The notes beneath the pieces were generated by a model. The model was given only the letters and a program-made list of their open reading frames with translations. It had not been told where the DNA came from and made no database searches. A program made the position numbers and the translations under genes. From positions 124,001 through 188,000 of the forward strand of contig CAJXTI010000002.1 in the NCBI GenBank assembly GCA_913061185.1: a DNA stretch of 64,000 bases, in the 5' to 3' direction. Below, in pieces: positions 1-9,006 of the stretch. Position 1 is the stretch's first letter; every line of letters starts with the position of its first letter. The stretch is from an uncultured Oceanobacter sp. GTDB lineage: Bacteria; Pseudomonadota; Gammaproteobacteria; Pseudomonadales; Oceanobacteraceae.

Positions 1-795
1 CACACGCTTGAGATAGTCAAGCGGTGTGGCATTAACCTGCTTTTTGAATTCTCTGGAAAAGTGGGATTGATCGCTGAAGCCGAGGTCGGATGCCAAGTCC
101 GAAAAGGCCACCTGATCACTGTGATTAATATCATAAACCGCCGATTGGCAGCGTATGATCTGGCTGAATGCCTTGGGTGACATGCCCATGTCGGCCCGAA
201 ACTGACGCTGCAACGAGCGGGTGGTGTAGCCGGTTAATTTTTCCAGGTCGTTAATATGAATACTGCCATGGCTTTCGCAGATACTGCGCACTGCCTGGGC
301 CGTCAAATTTGACGATTTACGCACCGCCTTACCTGCACAAAACTGACTAAACAAAGCCACCTGTTCGGCAAAGTTTGTGCTTGTCACGATCTCTTCAAAC
401 ACTTGATTTGACTCAGGAACCAGCTCCTGAAAGCCATAGTGCTGCTCAATCAGTTCTTCCGCCGAGACATTCAGAAAATCGGGCATGGCACCAGACACAA
501 ATCGCACACCAAAATAACGATGATGGCTGCTCAGGTCGATGTCGATGGCTTTCATCGGCGTGCCAAAGACTTCTGCCGTCGGCTGGCTGCTGTCACAGTC
601 AAACAGGATGTCGATGCAGCCATCCGGGATCGCAAACGTGGCTTCGGTGGAATCTTTGGCTTCAAAACTGTAGAAGTGGGAAATAACCGGATTATCCGAC
701 CCCGACAGAGAAAATGTCTCGGCAGAATTAAGCACCAACCAGGGTTGTTTGGAGCGAATTCCAGCAAGATAACGAACAAGGGAAGCATGAGACAT
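1..795 (-). CDS. AraC-family transcriptional regulator (3' end outside window)
   Basis: Open on the minus strand from ATG at 795 to the window edge, giving 265 residues without a stop. The C-terminal part reads as an AraC/XylS double helix-turn-helix: first HTH around 'INDLEKLTGYTTRSLQRQF', second around 'DLASDLGFSDQSHFSREFKK', then the usual 'TPLDYLKR' end, so only a few residues should be missing. The N-terminal half contains 'PDGCIDILFD', a motif typical of the ligand-sensing domain DUF6597 of such regulators. It is divergent from the amine/amino-acid cluster that starts at 1048, so it is inferred to regulate that cluster in response to its substrate. The ligand cannot be told from sequence. 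Confidence 0.88.
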   Translation of the reverse strand, partial: MSHASLVRYLAGIRSKQPWLVLNSAETFSLSGSDNPVISHFYSFEAKDSTEATFAIPDGCIDILFDCDSSQPTAEVFGTPMKAIDIDLSSHHRYFGVRFVSGAMPDFLNVSAEELIEQHYGFQELVPESNQVFEEIVTSTNFAEQVALFSQFCAGKAVRKSSNLTAQAVRSICESHGSIHINDLEKLTGYTTRSLQRQFRADMGMSPKAFSQIIRCQSAVYDINHSDQVAFSDLASDLGFSDQSHFSREFKKQVNATPLDYLKRV

Positions 796-841
796 GGCTT
801 AAATTCGCTCGCTGAATATATCTAGGATACGCCATCTCAAG

Positions 842-880
842 CAAAGAAAGTGCCAAACATTTTGCTGTCTGTCTTTCTTG
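842..880. promoter_or_regulatory. Imperfect inverted repeat in the divergent control region
   Basis: The 252 bp between the AraC-type gene (start 795) and the ornithine-cyclodeaminase-like gene (start 1048) is AT-rich and contains CAAAGAAAG (842-850) and CTTTCTTG (873-880) as inverted arms about 22 bp apart. This is the region where the AraC-type regulator would be expected to bind. AraC proteins usually use direct repeats, so this assignment is weak. Confidence 0.2.
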
Positions 881-1047
881 ATTTCATGTCGCAAAAGTTC
901 AATACGAGAGATTTTTCTCCGTCTAGGATTATATCTTTCCACAGCTAGCCCGGTTCATTAGTTTGGCCAATCATTATTTATTCTGATGAGTGCATGGCAG
1001 CTGAATACAAGTACGAAAGTGCTCATTCCCAGATCCAAGGTGATGTT

Positions 1048-2187
1048 ATGTCAGAGAATACGAAAATCGATTTTATTTATCTTTCCGAGCCGGACATGAT
1101 CAAAGCTGGCGTTATGAATATGGCCAAATGTGTCGATACAATGGAAAGCATGTTCACCTTATTACACCAAGGTGATTATCGCATGGCGGGGCCAAATAGT
1201 GATTCTCATGGTGCCATGATTACCTTTCCGGAAGAGTCGCCATTTCCAACCATGCCAAAACCCACTGCCGACCGTCGTCTGATGGCGATGCCTGCTTATC
1301 TGGGTGGTGAATTCCAGACCTGTGGGGTGAAATGGTATGGCTCGAACATCGCCAACCGTGAAAAAGGTTTACCCCGCTCTATTTTGATGTTCATTCTGAA
1401 TGATATTGATACCGGTGCCCCCATGGCTTATATGTCAGCCAACCTGCTGTCGGCTTATCGCACCGGAGCCGTGCCAGGTGTAGGAGCTCGTCATCTCGCT
1501 CGAAAAGATTCCAAAACGGTGGGTCTATTGGGGCCTGGCGTTATGGGTAAAACCTCTATTGCGGCCTTTATGGCCACTTGCCCGGATATCGATACCATTA
1601 AAGTAAAAGGTCGTGGCCAGAAAAGTCTCGATAGTTTTATTACTTGGATAAAAGAAACCTACCCACAGATTACAACCATCACTGTTGTGGATAGTCTGGA
1701 AGACGTTGTACGTGATTCTGATATCGTCACTTACTGTAATTCCAACGAAACCGGTGATATATCCAGCTACCCGGAAGTCAAACGGGAATGGGTCAAACCA
1801 GGCTGTTTCCTTTCGATGCCAGCGTACTGTCGCCTGGATGATGCCATGGAACAAAACGATGTCCGTAAAGTGCTGGATAACACCGGGCTATATCAGGCCT
1901 GGTTCGAAGAAGTACCCAAACCGGCTCACCAGTATATTCCGATTATCGGCGCCCGTTTTATGGATATGGTCGATGAAGGAAAACTGTCCCTCGATCAACT
2001 GGAAGACCTTGGTGCTATCACTGCCGGAGCCACGCCAGGGCGTACCAACGATGAAGAAATCATCATTTTGTCGGTCGGTGGTATGCCGGTCGAAGACGTC
2101 GCCTGGGCCACGGTGATTTATCGCAGCGCGATTGAACAGGGTATTGGCGTCAAGCTGAACCTTTGGGATACCCCGGAGCTGCGCTAG
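1048..2187 (+). CDS. Ornithine cyclodeaminase / mu-crystallin family protein (tyramine oxidase subunit B-like)
   Basis: A 379-residue NAD(P)-binding protein of the ornithine cyclodeaminase/mu-crystallin family. The start at 1048 is preferred over an upstream in-frame ATG at 994 because AAGG lies 7 bases before it. Visible marks are the substrate-side lysine in 'GVKWYGSN' (K95), the 'SAYRTGAVPGVGARHLA' signature, and a Rossmann loop 'GPGVMG' (162-167). Members catalyse lyase or imine/amino-acid reductase reactions; a subset of this length is annotated as tyramine oxidase subunit B, a name I recall rather than can prove here. It opens a cluster with a RidA-like protein, an FAD amino-acid oxidase and an APC permease, so a role in oxidation of an imported amine or amino acid is inferred. 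Confidence 0.8.
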   Translation: MSENTKIDFIYLSEPDMIKAGVMNMAKCVDTMESMFTLLHQGDYRMAGPNSDSHGAMITFPEESPFPTMPKPTADRRLMAMPAYLGGEFQTCGVKWYGSNIANREKGLPRSILMFILNDIDTGAPMAYMSANLLSAYRTGAVPGVGARHLARKDSKTVGLLGPGVMGKTSIAAFMATCPDIDTIKVKGRGQKSLDSFITWIKETYPQITTITVVDSLEDVVRDSDIVTYCNSNETGDISSYPEVKREWVKPGCFLSMPAYCRLDDAMEQNDVRKVLDNTGLYQAWFEEVPKPAHQYIPIIGARFMDMVDEGKLSLDQLEDLGAITAGATPGRTNDEEIIILSVGGMPVEDVAWATVIYRSAIEQGIGVKLNLWDTPELR

Positions 2188-2271
2188 CCGCTTCTGCTAA
2201 TTGCCAACGTCCCAGTGGTCGTTGGCGGTGCTCCTTCTGACTTACAGGCACTCAATGCCGGGATACTCCAA

Positions 2272-2691
2272 ATGCCCAAAATCGTAAAAGTAAAAACCGG
2301 TTCGAAATTCGAAGAAATCGGCAGCTATTCCCGTCTGGTTGCCGTCGATGACTGGCTCTACGTTTCCAATACCGCTGGCCGCAACCCGCTGACCAAAGAG
2401 ATTCCTGACGACGTACTGGGGCAAACACACCAGGTGTTCAGCAACATAGAAGCCGCACTGGTGGCAGCCGATTCATGCCTGGCGGATGTGGTGTGCTCAC
2501 GAGTGTTTATTCAGGAGCCTGCCGACGTGCATACAGTGATGACGCTGATTGGTGAGAAGTTCAAGGGCATCAATCCGGCCACTACCGTGACTTGCCCGCC
2601 ATTGGGTTCCAGCGTCTACAAGGTGGAACTGGAAGTCACCGCTTACCGTGGCGCCTCGCAAGCCACCGTAGAAACAATCACCATCGCCTGA
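2272..2691 (+). CDS. RidA/YjgF/YER057c family protein lacking the catalytic arginine
   Basis: A 139-residue Rid-family protein. The start at 2272 is chosen because GGGA precedes it and the canonical N-terminus begins there. Rid proteins are small trimers; RidA proper hydrolyses reactive enamines/imines released by amino-acid-metabolising enzymes. In RidA the active arginine lies in 'PARS'; here the equivalent stretch is 'NPATTVTCPP', with Thr104 in that place. Deaminase activity of the RidA kind is therefore doubtful, as in the Rid4-Rid7 subfamilies. Its position between a cyclodeaminase-like enzyme and an FAD oxidase, both likely imine producers, suggests an accessory role on the same pathway intermediate. 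Confidence 0.85.
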   Translation: MPKIVKVKTGSKFEEIGSYSRLVAVDDWLYVSNTAGRNPLTKEIPDDVLGQTHQVFSNIEAALVAADSCLADVVCSRVFIQEPADVHTVMTLIGEKFKGINPATTVTCPPLGSSVYKVELEVTAYRGASQATVETITIA

Positions 2692-2738
2692 TTGTGTCAG
2701 GTGATACCCGGAAACCCGTTGAAGTCGGCAGCAAGCTT

Positions 2739-4031
2739 ATGACCAAAACACTGGAAGCAGTACACACCACCGATCAATTACCTGACGCCACCACCGTCGT
2801 TATTATCGGTGGTGGCATTGTCGGTATCAGTGCCGCGCTGGCGCTGGCGGAACGTAATATCCCCGTGGTTTTACTGGAAAAAGGCCACATTGCTGGCGAG
2901 CAGTCGTCACGCAACCTGGGCTGGATACGTAAAACCAGCCGTCATGCTGCCGATGTCCCTCTGGCCTTGGCGGCCGATCGACTCTGGGCCGGGATGCCGG
3001 AACGCATCGGTCAGTCGGTGGGCTATCAGCAGTCCGGCATTATGTTTCTGGCCAAAACCGCAGAACAAATGGCCATGCACGAAGCCTGGTCAGATTCAGT
3101 GCAATCACTGTCGCTGGACTCGCAATTATTGACCGCCAAAGACATCGATCGCCACGTACCAGGAGGTCAGGGCCAGTGGAGAGGCGGCATTTATACGCCG
3201 TCGGATGGCCGTGCAGAACCGGCCATCGCTACCAGTGCCATCGCCAAGGCGGCAATTGCCAAAGGCGCGGTACTGATTCAGCACTGTGCTGTCCGGACGC
3301 TGTCGACGGCGGGCGGCAAGATCTGTGGCGTTGTCACCGAAAAAGGTGAAATACGCTGTGAGCAGGTACTGCTGGCTGGCGGCGCCTGGTCCCGTCGTTT
3401 CCTCGGTAATCAAGGGGTGTCGTTACCCACATTGCCACTGATCTGTTCGGTATTACGCACCCAACCCATGATTGGCCCAACCAATATTTCGGTGGGTGGC
3501 CCGGATTTCTCTTTCAGAAAGCATCAAGGGGGCGGTTTTATTATCACCCAGCGGGGTGCTCTGGATGCTCCGATTACTCTCGACCATCTACTGATCGGCT
3601 GGCGTTATCTCACTCAGCTGCGTACCCAGCGCAGTTTTTTGCGTACCTCGTTAGGCCGTGCCTTTCTGCAAGACCTTGCACTGGCCCGGCGCTGGGGAGC
3701 TGACAGCCGCTCACCCTTTGAACAGATTCGTACTCTCGACCCAGCCTTTAACCCTGGCCTCAATCAAGAGGCACTCACTAATCTTGCCGATGCCTGGCCG
3801 GCGTTCAAGCAGGCTCGGGTAGAAGAAGCCTGGGCTGGCGTGATTGACGTAACCCCTGATTCCAATCCGGTGATCGACCATATCGGTGCCATTCCTGGCC
3901 TGACGATCGCTACCGGGTTTTCAGGGCACGGATTTGGTACCGGGCCAGCAGCCGGACAGCTGGCGGCAGACCTGGTCGCCAATGTGGCCCCCATTATCGA
4001 CCCAGACCCTTACCGGTTTGATCGACTCTGA
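2739..4031 (+). CDS. FAD-dependent amino-acid oxidase (DAO family)
   Basis: A 430-residue flavoprotein of the D-amino-acid oxidase/glycine oxidase/sarcosine oxidase superfamily. The dinucleotide fold is at the N-terminus, 'VVIIGGGIVG' (20-29), followed by an acidic strand end 'VVLLEKG'. The 'SSRNLGWIRK' stretch resembles the loop that contacts the flavin in DAO proteins, and the C-terminal 'TGFSGHGFGTGPAAGQLAADL' is the second FAD-binding signature. ATG at 2739 is preferred over the longer open frame, which overlaps the RidA-like gene. The reaction would be oxidation of an amine or amino acid to an imine with H2O2 or a quinone as product; the substrate is unknown. Co-directional with its neighbours, with 47 bp to the RidA-like gene and 39 bp to the permease. 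Confidence 0.85.
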   Translation: MTKTLEAVHTTDQLPDATTVVIIGGGIVGISAALALAERNIPVVLLEKGHIAGEQSSRNLGWIRKTSRHAADVPLALAADRLWAGMPERIGQSVGYQQSGIMFLAKTAEQMAMHEAWSDSVQSLSLDSQLLTAKDIDRHVPGGQGQWRGGIYTPSDGRAEPAIATSAIAKAAIAKGAVLIQHCAVRTLSTAGGKICGVVTEKGEIRCEQVLLAGGAWSRRFLGNQGVSLPTLPLICSVLRTQPMIGPTNISVGGPDFSFRKHQGGGFIITQRGALDAPITLDHLLIGWRYLTQLRTQRSFLRTSLGRAFLQDLALARRWGADSRSPFEQIRTLDPAFNPGLNQEALTNLADAWPAFKQARVEEAWAGVIDVTPDSNPVIDHIGAIPGLTIATGFSGHGFGTGPAAGQLAADLVANVAPIIDPDPYRFDRL

Positions 4032-4070
4032 CATACCTAACAACGGTTTTACTCACACGAGGTACAGAAC

Positions 4071-5471
4071 ATGAGCGGTACGGCACACACAGCAACAACC
4101 AAATCGATTGATCAAAAAGCAGGGACGGATAAAAAAGTCAAAATTGGTCTGCTGACCATGATGGCGGTTTGTATTGGCCTGGTGATTGTTCAGGGAGCAA
4201 TGATTTCAGCGCTACAAGGCCTGGGCATTGGCGGTCTGAGCTTTATTGTCGCCATGTTGGTCGCCTTGATGCTGGCGCAATTCAATGCCATGAGTTTTGC
4301 AGAATTGTCGTTGATGTTCCCGCAAGAAGGGACGCTGGCAACCTATACACAAAAAGCCATCGGACACTTTCCGGCGATTGTATCTGTCTTTGCCGGTTAT
4401 GTGGTGGTGGCGGTATTAGCCTTGCCCGTTGAGATGTTTCTGGTCGATGCTATGTTGGGTGAACTGCTACCCGGCGTATTACCCGAAAAACTGATTCCTC
4501 TGCTTATTTTACTGGTATTCACTATTACCAACCTGGTTGGTACCGATGTCTTTGCCAAAGTACAGAATATTCTGGCCTTTATTCTGGTCAGTGCCCTGAT
4601 TATTACTGGTCTGGTGGCCATTACCGGTACTGCCGAACCACACCCTACTCTGACAGGTGCCACAGTAGACTGGAGTATGGCGGGTATTATGGATGGCAGC
4701 TTTATTGGTTTGATTGGCCTGGCATTATGGACCATGGTCGGGGTCGAGTTTATTTGCCCAATGATCAATGAGGTGAAAAACCCGCAGAAAAATATTCCGA
4801 TGGCCATGCATTTATCGCTGTTTTTTATCTTTACTATTTTTGTTGCCTTTATTTTTGGTGCCAGCCTTTATCTGGATCTGGATACCTTGCTCGGCTCGCC
4901 ACTGCCCTTCCTGGATTATGCCAAGGCGGTATTCGGACAAAGCGGTCTGATCATTGCCACGATAATGGCTCTGGCGGCTACTTGCAGCACAATGAATACC
5001 ATTCTGGCGGCGGTGCCCAGAATGCTGAAAGGCATGGCGGACGAAGGCCAGGCTTTCCCACAATTAAAAGCACATAACCGTTTTGATGCTCCCTGGGTCG
5101 GTATTGTGATGATGGCAGGCTTAACCACTATTCCTTATTTTATTTTTGGTATTGATTCTCTGATCATGTTGATTATCGCCGCTACCACCAGCTGGTTATT
5201 GGCCTACAGCGTGGCACATATTGATGTATTGGTATTACGTAAACGTATGCCGGATCATGTCCGTCCGTACCGCACACCCTTTTACCCGTTACCGCAAGTT
5301 CTCGGGATTATTGCCATGCTGTACGTTGCCCTGAATAACTCTCCGGCACCAGAAATGACCCATATGGTATACAGCATCACCGGTGGTATCTTGCTGCTGT
5401 TGAGTATTATTGCGGCAGTATGGGTGAAATTTTATATGAAACGGAACTTGTTTGAGCCAGATATGGATTAA
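4071..5471 (+). CDS. APC-family amino acid/amine permease
   Basis: A 466-residue integral inner-membrane protein with about twelve hydrophobic segments, of the amino acid-polyamine-organocation superfamily. The first helix carries the conserved glycine-rich unwound stretch ('ALQGLGIGGLSF'), and the region 'WTMVGVEFICPMINEVKNPQKNIP' is the typical helix 6 to loop signature ('GxExxxxxxxExKNPxxxxP'). It is the last gene of the cluster and is followed by a strong hairpin, so it probably imports the substrate of the upstream oxidase and cyclodeaminase-like proteins. Confidence 0.88.
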   Translation: MSGTAHTATTKSIDQKAGTDKKVKIGLLTMMAVCIGLVIVQGAMISALQGLGIGGLSFIVAMLVALMLAQFNAMSFAELSLMFPQEGTLATYTQKAIGHFPAIVSVFAGYVVVAVLALPVEMFLVDAMLGELLPGVLPEKLIPLLILLVFTITNLVGTDVFAKVQNILAFILVSALIITGLVAITGTAEPHPTLTGATVDWSMAGIMDGSFIGLIGLALWTMVGVEFICPMINEVKNPQKNIPMAMHLSLFFIFTIFVAFIFGASLYLDLDTLLGSPLPFLDYAKAVFGQSGLIIATIMALAATCSTMNTILAAVPRMLKGMADEGQAFPQLKAHNRFDAPWVGIVMMAGLTTIPYFIFGIDSLIMLIIAATTSWLLAYSVAHIDVLVLRKRMPDHVRPYRTPFYPLPQVLGIIAMLYVALNNSPAPEMTHMVYSITGGILLLLSIIAAVWVKFYMKRNLFEPDMD

Positions 5472-5516
5472 ACATTAACGGCTGCTAAAAATACAACTGC
5501 GAGCAATAAGGTTACC

Positions 5517-5585
5517 GACCATGCCGACCTTCTTCACCGGGCGACCAAGTCAGCCGGGTGAGCTTGTCGGCATGGTCTTTTCGTC
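5517..5585 (+). terminator. Long hairpin terminator after the amine/amino-acid cluster
   Basis: A perfect 12-bp inverted repeat, GACCATGCCGAC (5517-5528) and GTCGGCATGGTC (5566-5577), encloses a second inner repeat (CACCGG / CCGGGTG). It is followed by TTTTCGTCTTTT. It lies 46 bp after the permease stop and fits a rho-independent terminator. Confidence 0.75.
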
Positions 5586-5684
5586 TTTTCTGCACCACCA
5601 GCCACTCTACCTCCTACCTATGCTGCCATTCAGGCATTGGCCTCCTGGCCACTCAGAGCTGCTGTTGTTATTGTCCTCAGACCC

Positions 5685-5709
5685 AAAAAAACCCGCCGAA
5701 GCGGGTTTT
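5685..5709 (-). terminator. rpmE terminator
   Basis: On the minus strand AAAACCCGC-TTCG-GCGGGTTTT forms a stable hairpin with a UUCG tetraloop, followed by further T residues. It lies about 30 bp downstream of the rpmE stop: a textbook intrinsic terminator. Confidence 0.85.
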
Positions 5710-5739
5710 GGTGTTGCGGAATTCTGGCAGAAACAGGGA

Positions 5740-5952
5740 TTACTTCTTGCCAAAACCACCGAAACGCTTGTTGAAACGGTCAATACGGCCGCCGGTATCC
5801 ACTGTTTTCTGCTTGCCGGTGTAGAAAGGGTGGCAAGCGGAACATACGTCCAGATACATTTCGCCAGGCTTGGCGGAGCGGGTCTTGACAATGTTGCCGC
5901 AAGAACAGGTAGCAGTCAGTTCAGCGTATGCAGGATGAATATCTTGTTTCAT
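5740..5952 (-). CDS. rpmE: 50S ribosomal protein L31, zinc-binding type
   Basis: A 70-residue protein matching bL31. The start 'MKQDIHPAY' is the family N-terminus; an in-frame extension to 5991 is ignored. All four zinc ligands of the C+ form are present: C16 and C18 ('CSCGN'), C37 and C40 ('[10 protein letters not shown]'). L31 sits in the intersubunit bridge of the ribosome. C+ L31 is commonly swapped for a zinc-free paralogue when zinc is short (established for Zur-regulated bacteria); no paralogue is in this window. Divergent from priA, as in many gammaproteobacteria. Confidence 0.97.
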   Translation of the reverse strand: MKQDIHPAYAELTATCSCGNIVKTRSAKPGEMYLDVCSACHPFYTGKQKTVDTGGRIDRFNKRFGGFGKK

Positions 5953-6080
5953 GGGGCACCTCGGGTCTTCACGCCGCCACCTTCCGACCATCGGACAGGC
6001 ACCGCGTTACTGTTAAGAAAAACTTCAAATACTCGCTGTCGCCATGGAGTAATGCCTGCGATAAACCGCGCATCAGCCCC

Positions 6081-6110
6081 TTGCACAGACAATAAGGACG
6101 CGCATAATAC
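6081..6110 (+). promoter_or_regulatory. Candidate sigma-70 promoter for priA
   Basis: TTGCAC (6081-6086) and CATAAT (6103-6108) are 16 bp apart and about 30 bp before the priA start. The -10 matches consensus in five of six bases, the -35 only in its first three. Suggestive, not proven. Confidence 0.35.
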
Positions 6111-6139
6111 CAGAGCCTTTTTTGTCAGCAAGTTTTTTC

Positions 6140-8407
6140 ATGCCTTTTTACGTCGTGCAGGTCGCTGTACCAGTGCCCTTACGGCGCTGTTTCGACTATC
6201 TTCCTCCCGCTGGTGAGCCGGAAGACACCTGGAAGCCCGGACAGCGGGTACGGGTTAACTTTGGCCAGCAATTACTGACCGCCATCGTGGTCGGCACCGC
6301 GCAGACGACGGATGTACCCGCTGGCAAGCTCAAACCCTTGCTGGAACGTCTTGATGATGAACCTTTGCTGGATGCCAGTCAGCTGACACTGGGGCGATGG
6401 TTGGCGCGCTATTATCATCACAGCCCTGGCGAAGTGCTGGAGCTGATGATACCGGCACTGTTGCGTCGGGGCGGATCCCTGCAAGAGGCACAAGAGCAAA
6501 GTTGGGCTATCCTGCCTCAGATCGACTCCGAACCACAGACTTCAGAACCACAAACCAACCCCGAGCCGCTGAGCAAGCCCAAAGTTGCCTTACGCGGCAA
6601 GCAACAGCAGGCGCTGTGGCAATGTTTCCAGCAGCAACCGGTGTGGACGCATGCCAAGCTGACGGCCCAGGGCTTTACCCTGGCACAACTGCGACGGCTG
6701 GCAGAGCTGGGGTTGATCGAAACACAACAACGGCTGCCAATACCTGCCATCGCGCCACTGCGACGCGACGACTTGCCACTTAACGATGAGCAACACAAGG
6801 CCCTGATGCAACTGAACCAACAGCTGGGGCGATTTCAGCCCAGTCTGCTGGAAGGCATCACCGGCTCAGGTAAAACCGAAGTGTATCTGCAGCATCTCAA
6901 ACAGGTACTGCAACGGGGTCAGCAGGTGCTGGTACTGGTGCCGGAAATTGGTCTGACGCCACAAACGGTGCAACGCTTCCGTGAGCGGGTTGATGTACCC
7001 GTTGCCCTGATGCACTCCGGCCTGAATGATCGTGAACGCTTGCAGGCCTGGTGCCAGTGCCGCGATGGCAGCGCCCGGATTCTGATTGGTACCCGCTCGG
7101 CGGTCTTTACGCCGCTGCCCGATCTCGGGCTGATTATTCTGGATGAAGAACACGACGGCTCATTCAAGCAGCAGGACAGTGTGCGTTATTCTGCCCGCGA
7201 CTTTGCCATGGTGCGCGCCAAACAGGCCAAGATTCCTATCGTGCTGGGGTCAGCAACCCCATCGCTGGAATCGCTGCATAACGCTCTGACCGGCCGCTAC
7301 CTGCACCTCAAACTGACCCAGCGAGCAGGCAACGCCAAGCCGCCGGGTATGAAGCTGCACAGCATCCTGCATCAGCCGCTGACCTTTGGTCTGGCGCAAC
7401 CCGTGATTGCCAAAATGCAGCAACATCTGGATGCCAATCGCCAGGTGCTGGTCTTTATCAATCGGCGCGGTTATGCCCCACTGATGGCCTGTCAGGAATG
7501 TGGCTGGCTGGCCGAGTGCCGACGTTGCGATGCGCGCCTGACCCTGCATCAGTCGCCATTACATCTGCATTGCCATCATTGTGACTTTCAGCAGGCAGTG
7601 CCCGGATTCTGCCCTAACTGCCACAGCGACAAAATCCGCGCTCTGGGACAAGGCACTGAGCGATTGCAGGATGAGCTGTCGATGCTGTTCCCGCACGTCC
7701 CCACTACCCGTGTGGATCGCGATACCGCGCGGAACAAGCAGGCCTTCGACGGATTACTGCAAGATATTCATTCACCCGGTAAGCGGCTGTTGATTGGTAC
7801 CCAGATGCTGGCCAAGGGTCACCATTTTCCGGCGGTCACCATGGTGGTGATTGTCGATGCCGATGCCGGTTTGTTCAGTGCCGATTTCCGTGGCATGGAG
7901 CACACCGCCCAACTCATATTGCAAGTCGCTGGCCGTGCTGGCCGCGCCGAACATCCGGGTGAAGTCTGGATTCAGACCCTGTATGCCGATCATCCGCAGT
8001 TGAACCTGCTGATCGATAACGGCTACCACGCGCTGGCGCTGGCGCTGCTGCAAGAACGCCAGCAACAACAACTGCCACCGTACAGCCATATGGCCATGCT
8101 GCGGGCCGAATCACCGCAACGTCACCTCGCCGAGCAGCTGTTGCAACTGGCTCGCCAGTTTTTACAACAACAGTCGGCCCAGCGCCGCAACCAGCCAGAC
8201 CAACTCAGTCCTCTGGTATTGGTCGGGCCATTTCCGGCCATTATGGAACGTCGCGCCGGCCGTTTTCGCCAGCAACTGCAGCTTTTCAGCGGCGAACGCA
8301 CCGGCCTGCATTCCGTGCTGGATCCGCTGGTCGATTTTCTCCACCAGCAAAAAGGCTTTCATCAGGTGCGCTGGCATCTGGATATCGACCCGCAAGATAC
8401 GCTGTGA
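6140..8407 (+). CDS. priA: Primosomal replication-restart helicase PriA
   Basis: A 755-residue superfamily 2 helicase that recognises stalled forks and reloads the replisome. The N-terminal 'VAVPVPLRRCFDYLPP' is the 3'-end DNA-binding domain. Walker A is 'GITGSGKTEVYL' (about residues 240-250) and the DEXH box is 'ILDEEHDGSFKQ' (about 334). Eight cysteines between about residues 450 and 495 ('CQECGWLAECRRC', 'CHHCDF', 'CPNCHS') form the two zinc sites that bind PriB/DnaT. ATG at 6140 is preferred over an upstream TTG at 6122 because it gives the family N-terminus; no clear Shine-Dalgarno is seen for either. Confidence 0.95.
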   Translation: MPFYVVQVAVPVPLRRCFDYLPPAGEPEDTWKPGQRVRVNFGQQLLTAIVVGTAQTTDVPAGKLKPLLERLDDEPLLDASQLTLGRWLARYYHHSPGEVLELMIPALLRRGGSLQEAQEQSWAILPQIDSEPQTSEPQTNPEPLSKPKVALRGKQQQALWQCFQQQPVWTHAKLTAQGFTLAQLRRLAELGLIETQQRLPIPAIAPLRRDDLPLNDEQHKALMQLNQQLGRFQPSLLEGITGSGKTEVYLQHLKQVLQRGQQVLVLVPEIGLTPQTVQRFRERVDVPVALMHSGLNDRERLQAWCQCRDGSARILIGTRSAVFTPLPDLGLIILDEEHDGSFKQQDSVRYSARDFAMVRAKQAKIPIVLGSATPSLESLHNALTGRYLHLKLTQRAGNAKPPGMKLHSILHQPLTFGLAQPVIAKMQQHLDANRQVLVFINRRGYAPLMACQECGWLAECRRCDARLTLHQSPLHLHCHHCDFQQAVPGFCPNCHSDKIRALGQGTERLQDELSMLFPHVPTTRVDRDTARNKQAFDGLLQDIHSPGKRLLIGTQMLAKGHHFPAVTMVVIVDADAGLFSADFRGMEHTAQLILQVAGRAGRAEHPGEVWIQTLYADHPQLNLLIDNGYHALALALLQERQQQQLPPYSHMAMLRAESPQRHLAEQLLQLARQFLQQQSAQRRNQPDQLSPLVLVGPFPAIMERRAGRFRQQLQLFSGERTGLHSVLDPLVDFLHQQKGFHQVRWHLDIDPQDTL

Positions 8408-8515
8408 CCTTGGCCGATCGTACCGGATAACCACTGGCAGTCTGCCGGGCATCACCTTATGATCGCTGCCTTTGCACCATGACTTTTATGCTGATACGTG
8501 CTGACGGAGTGGCCT

Positions 8516-8986
<471 letters not shown>

Positions 8987-9006
8987 TATCGGTATCCGCC
9001 TCGCGG

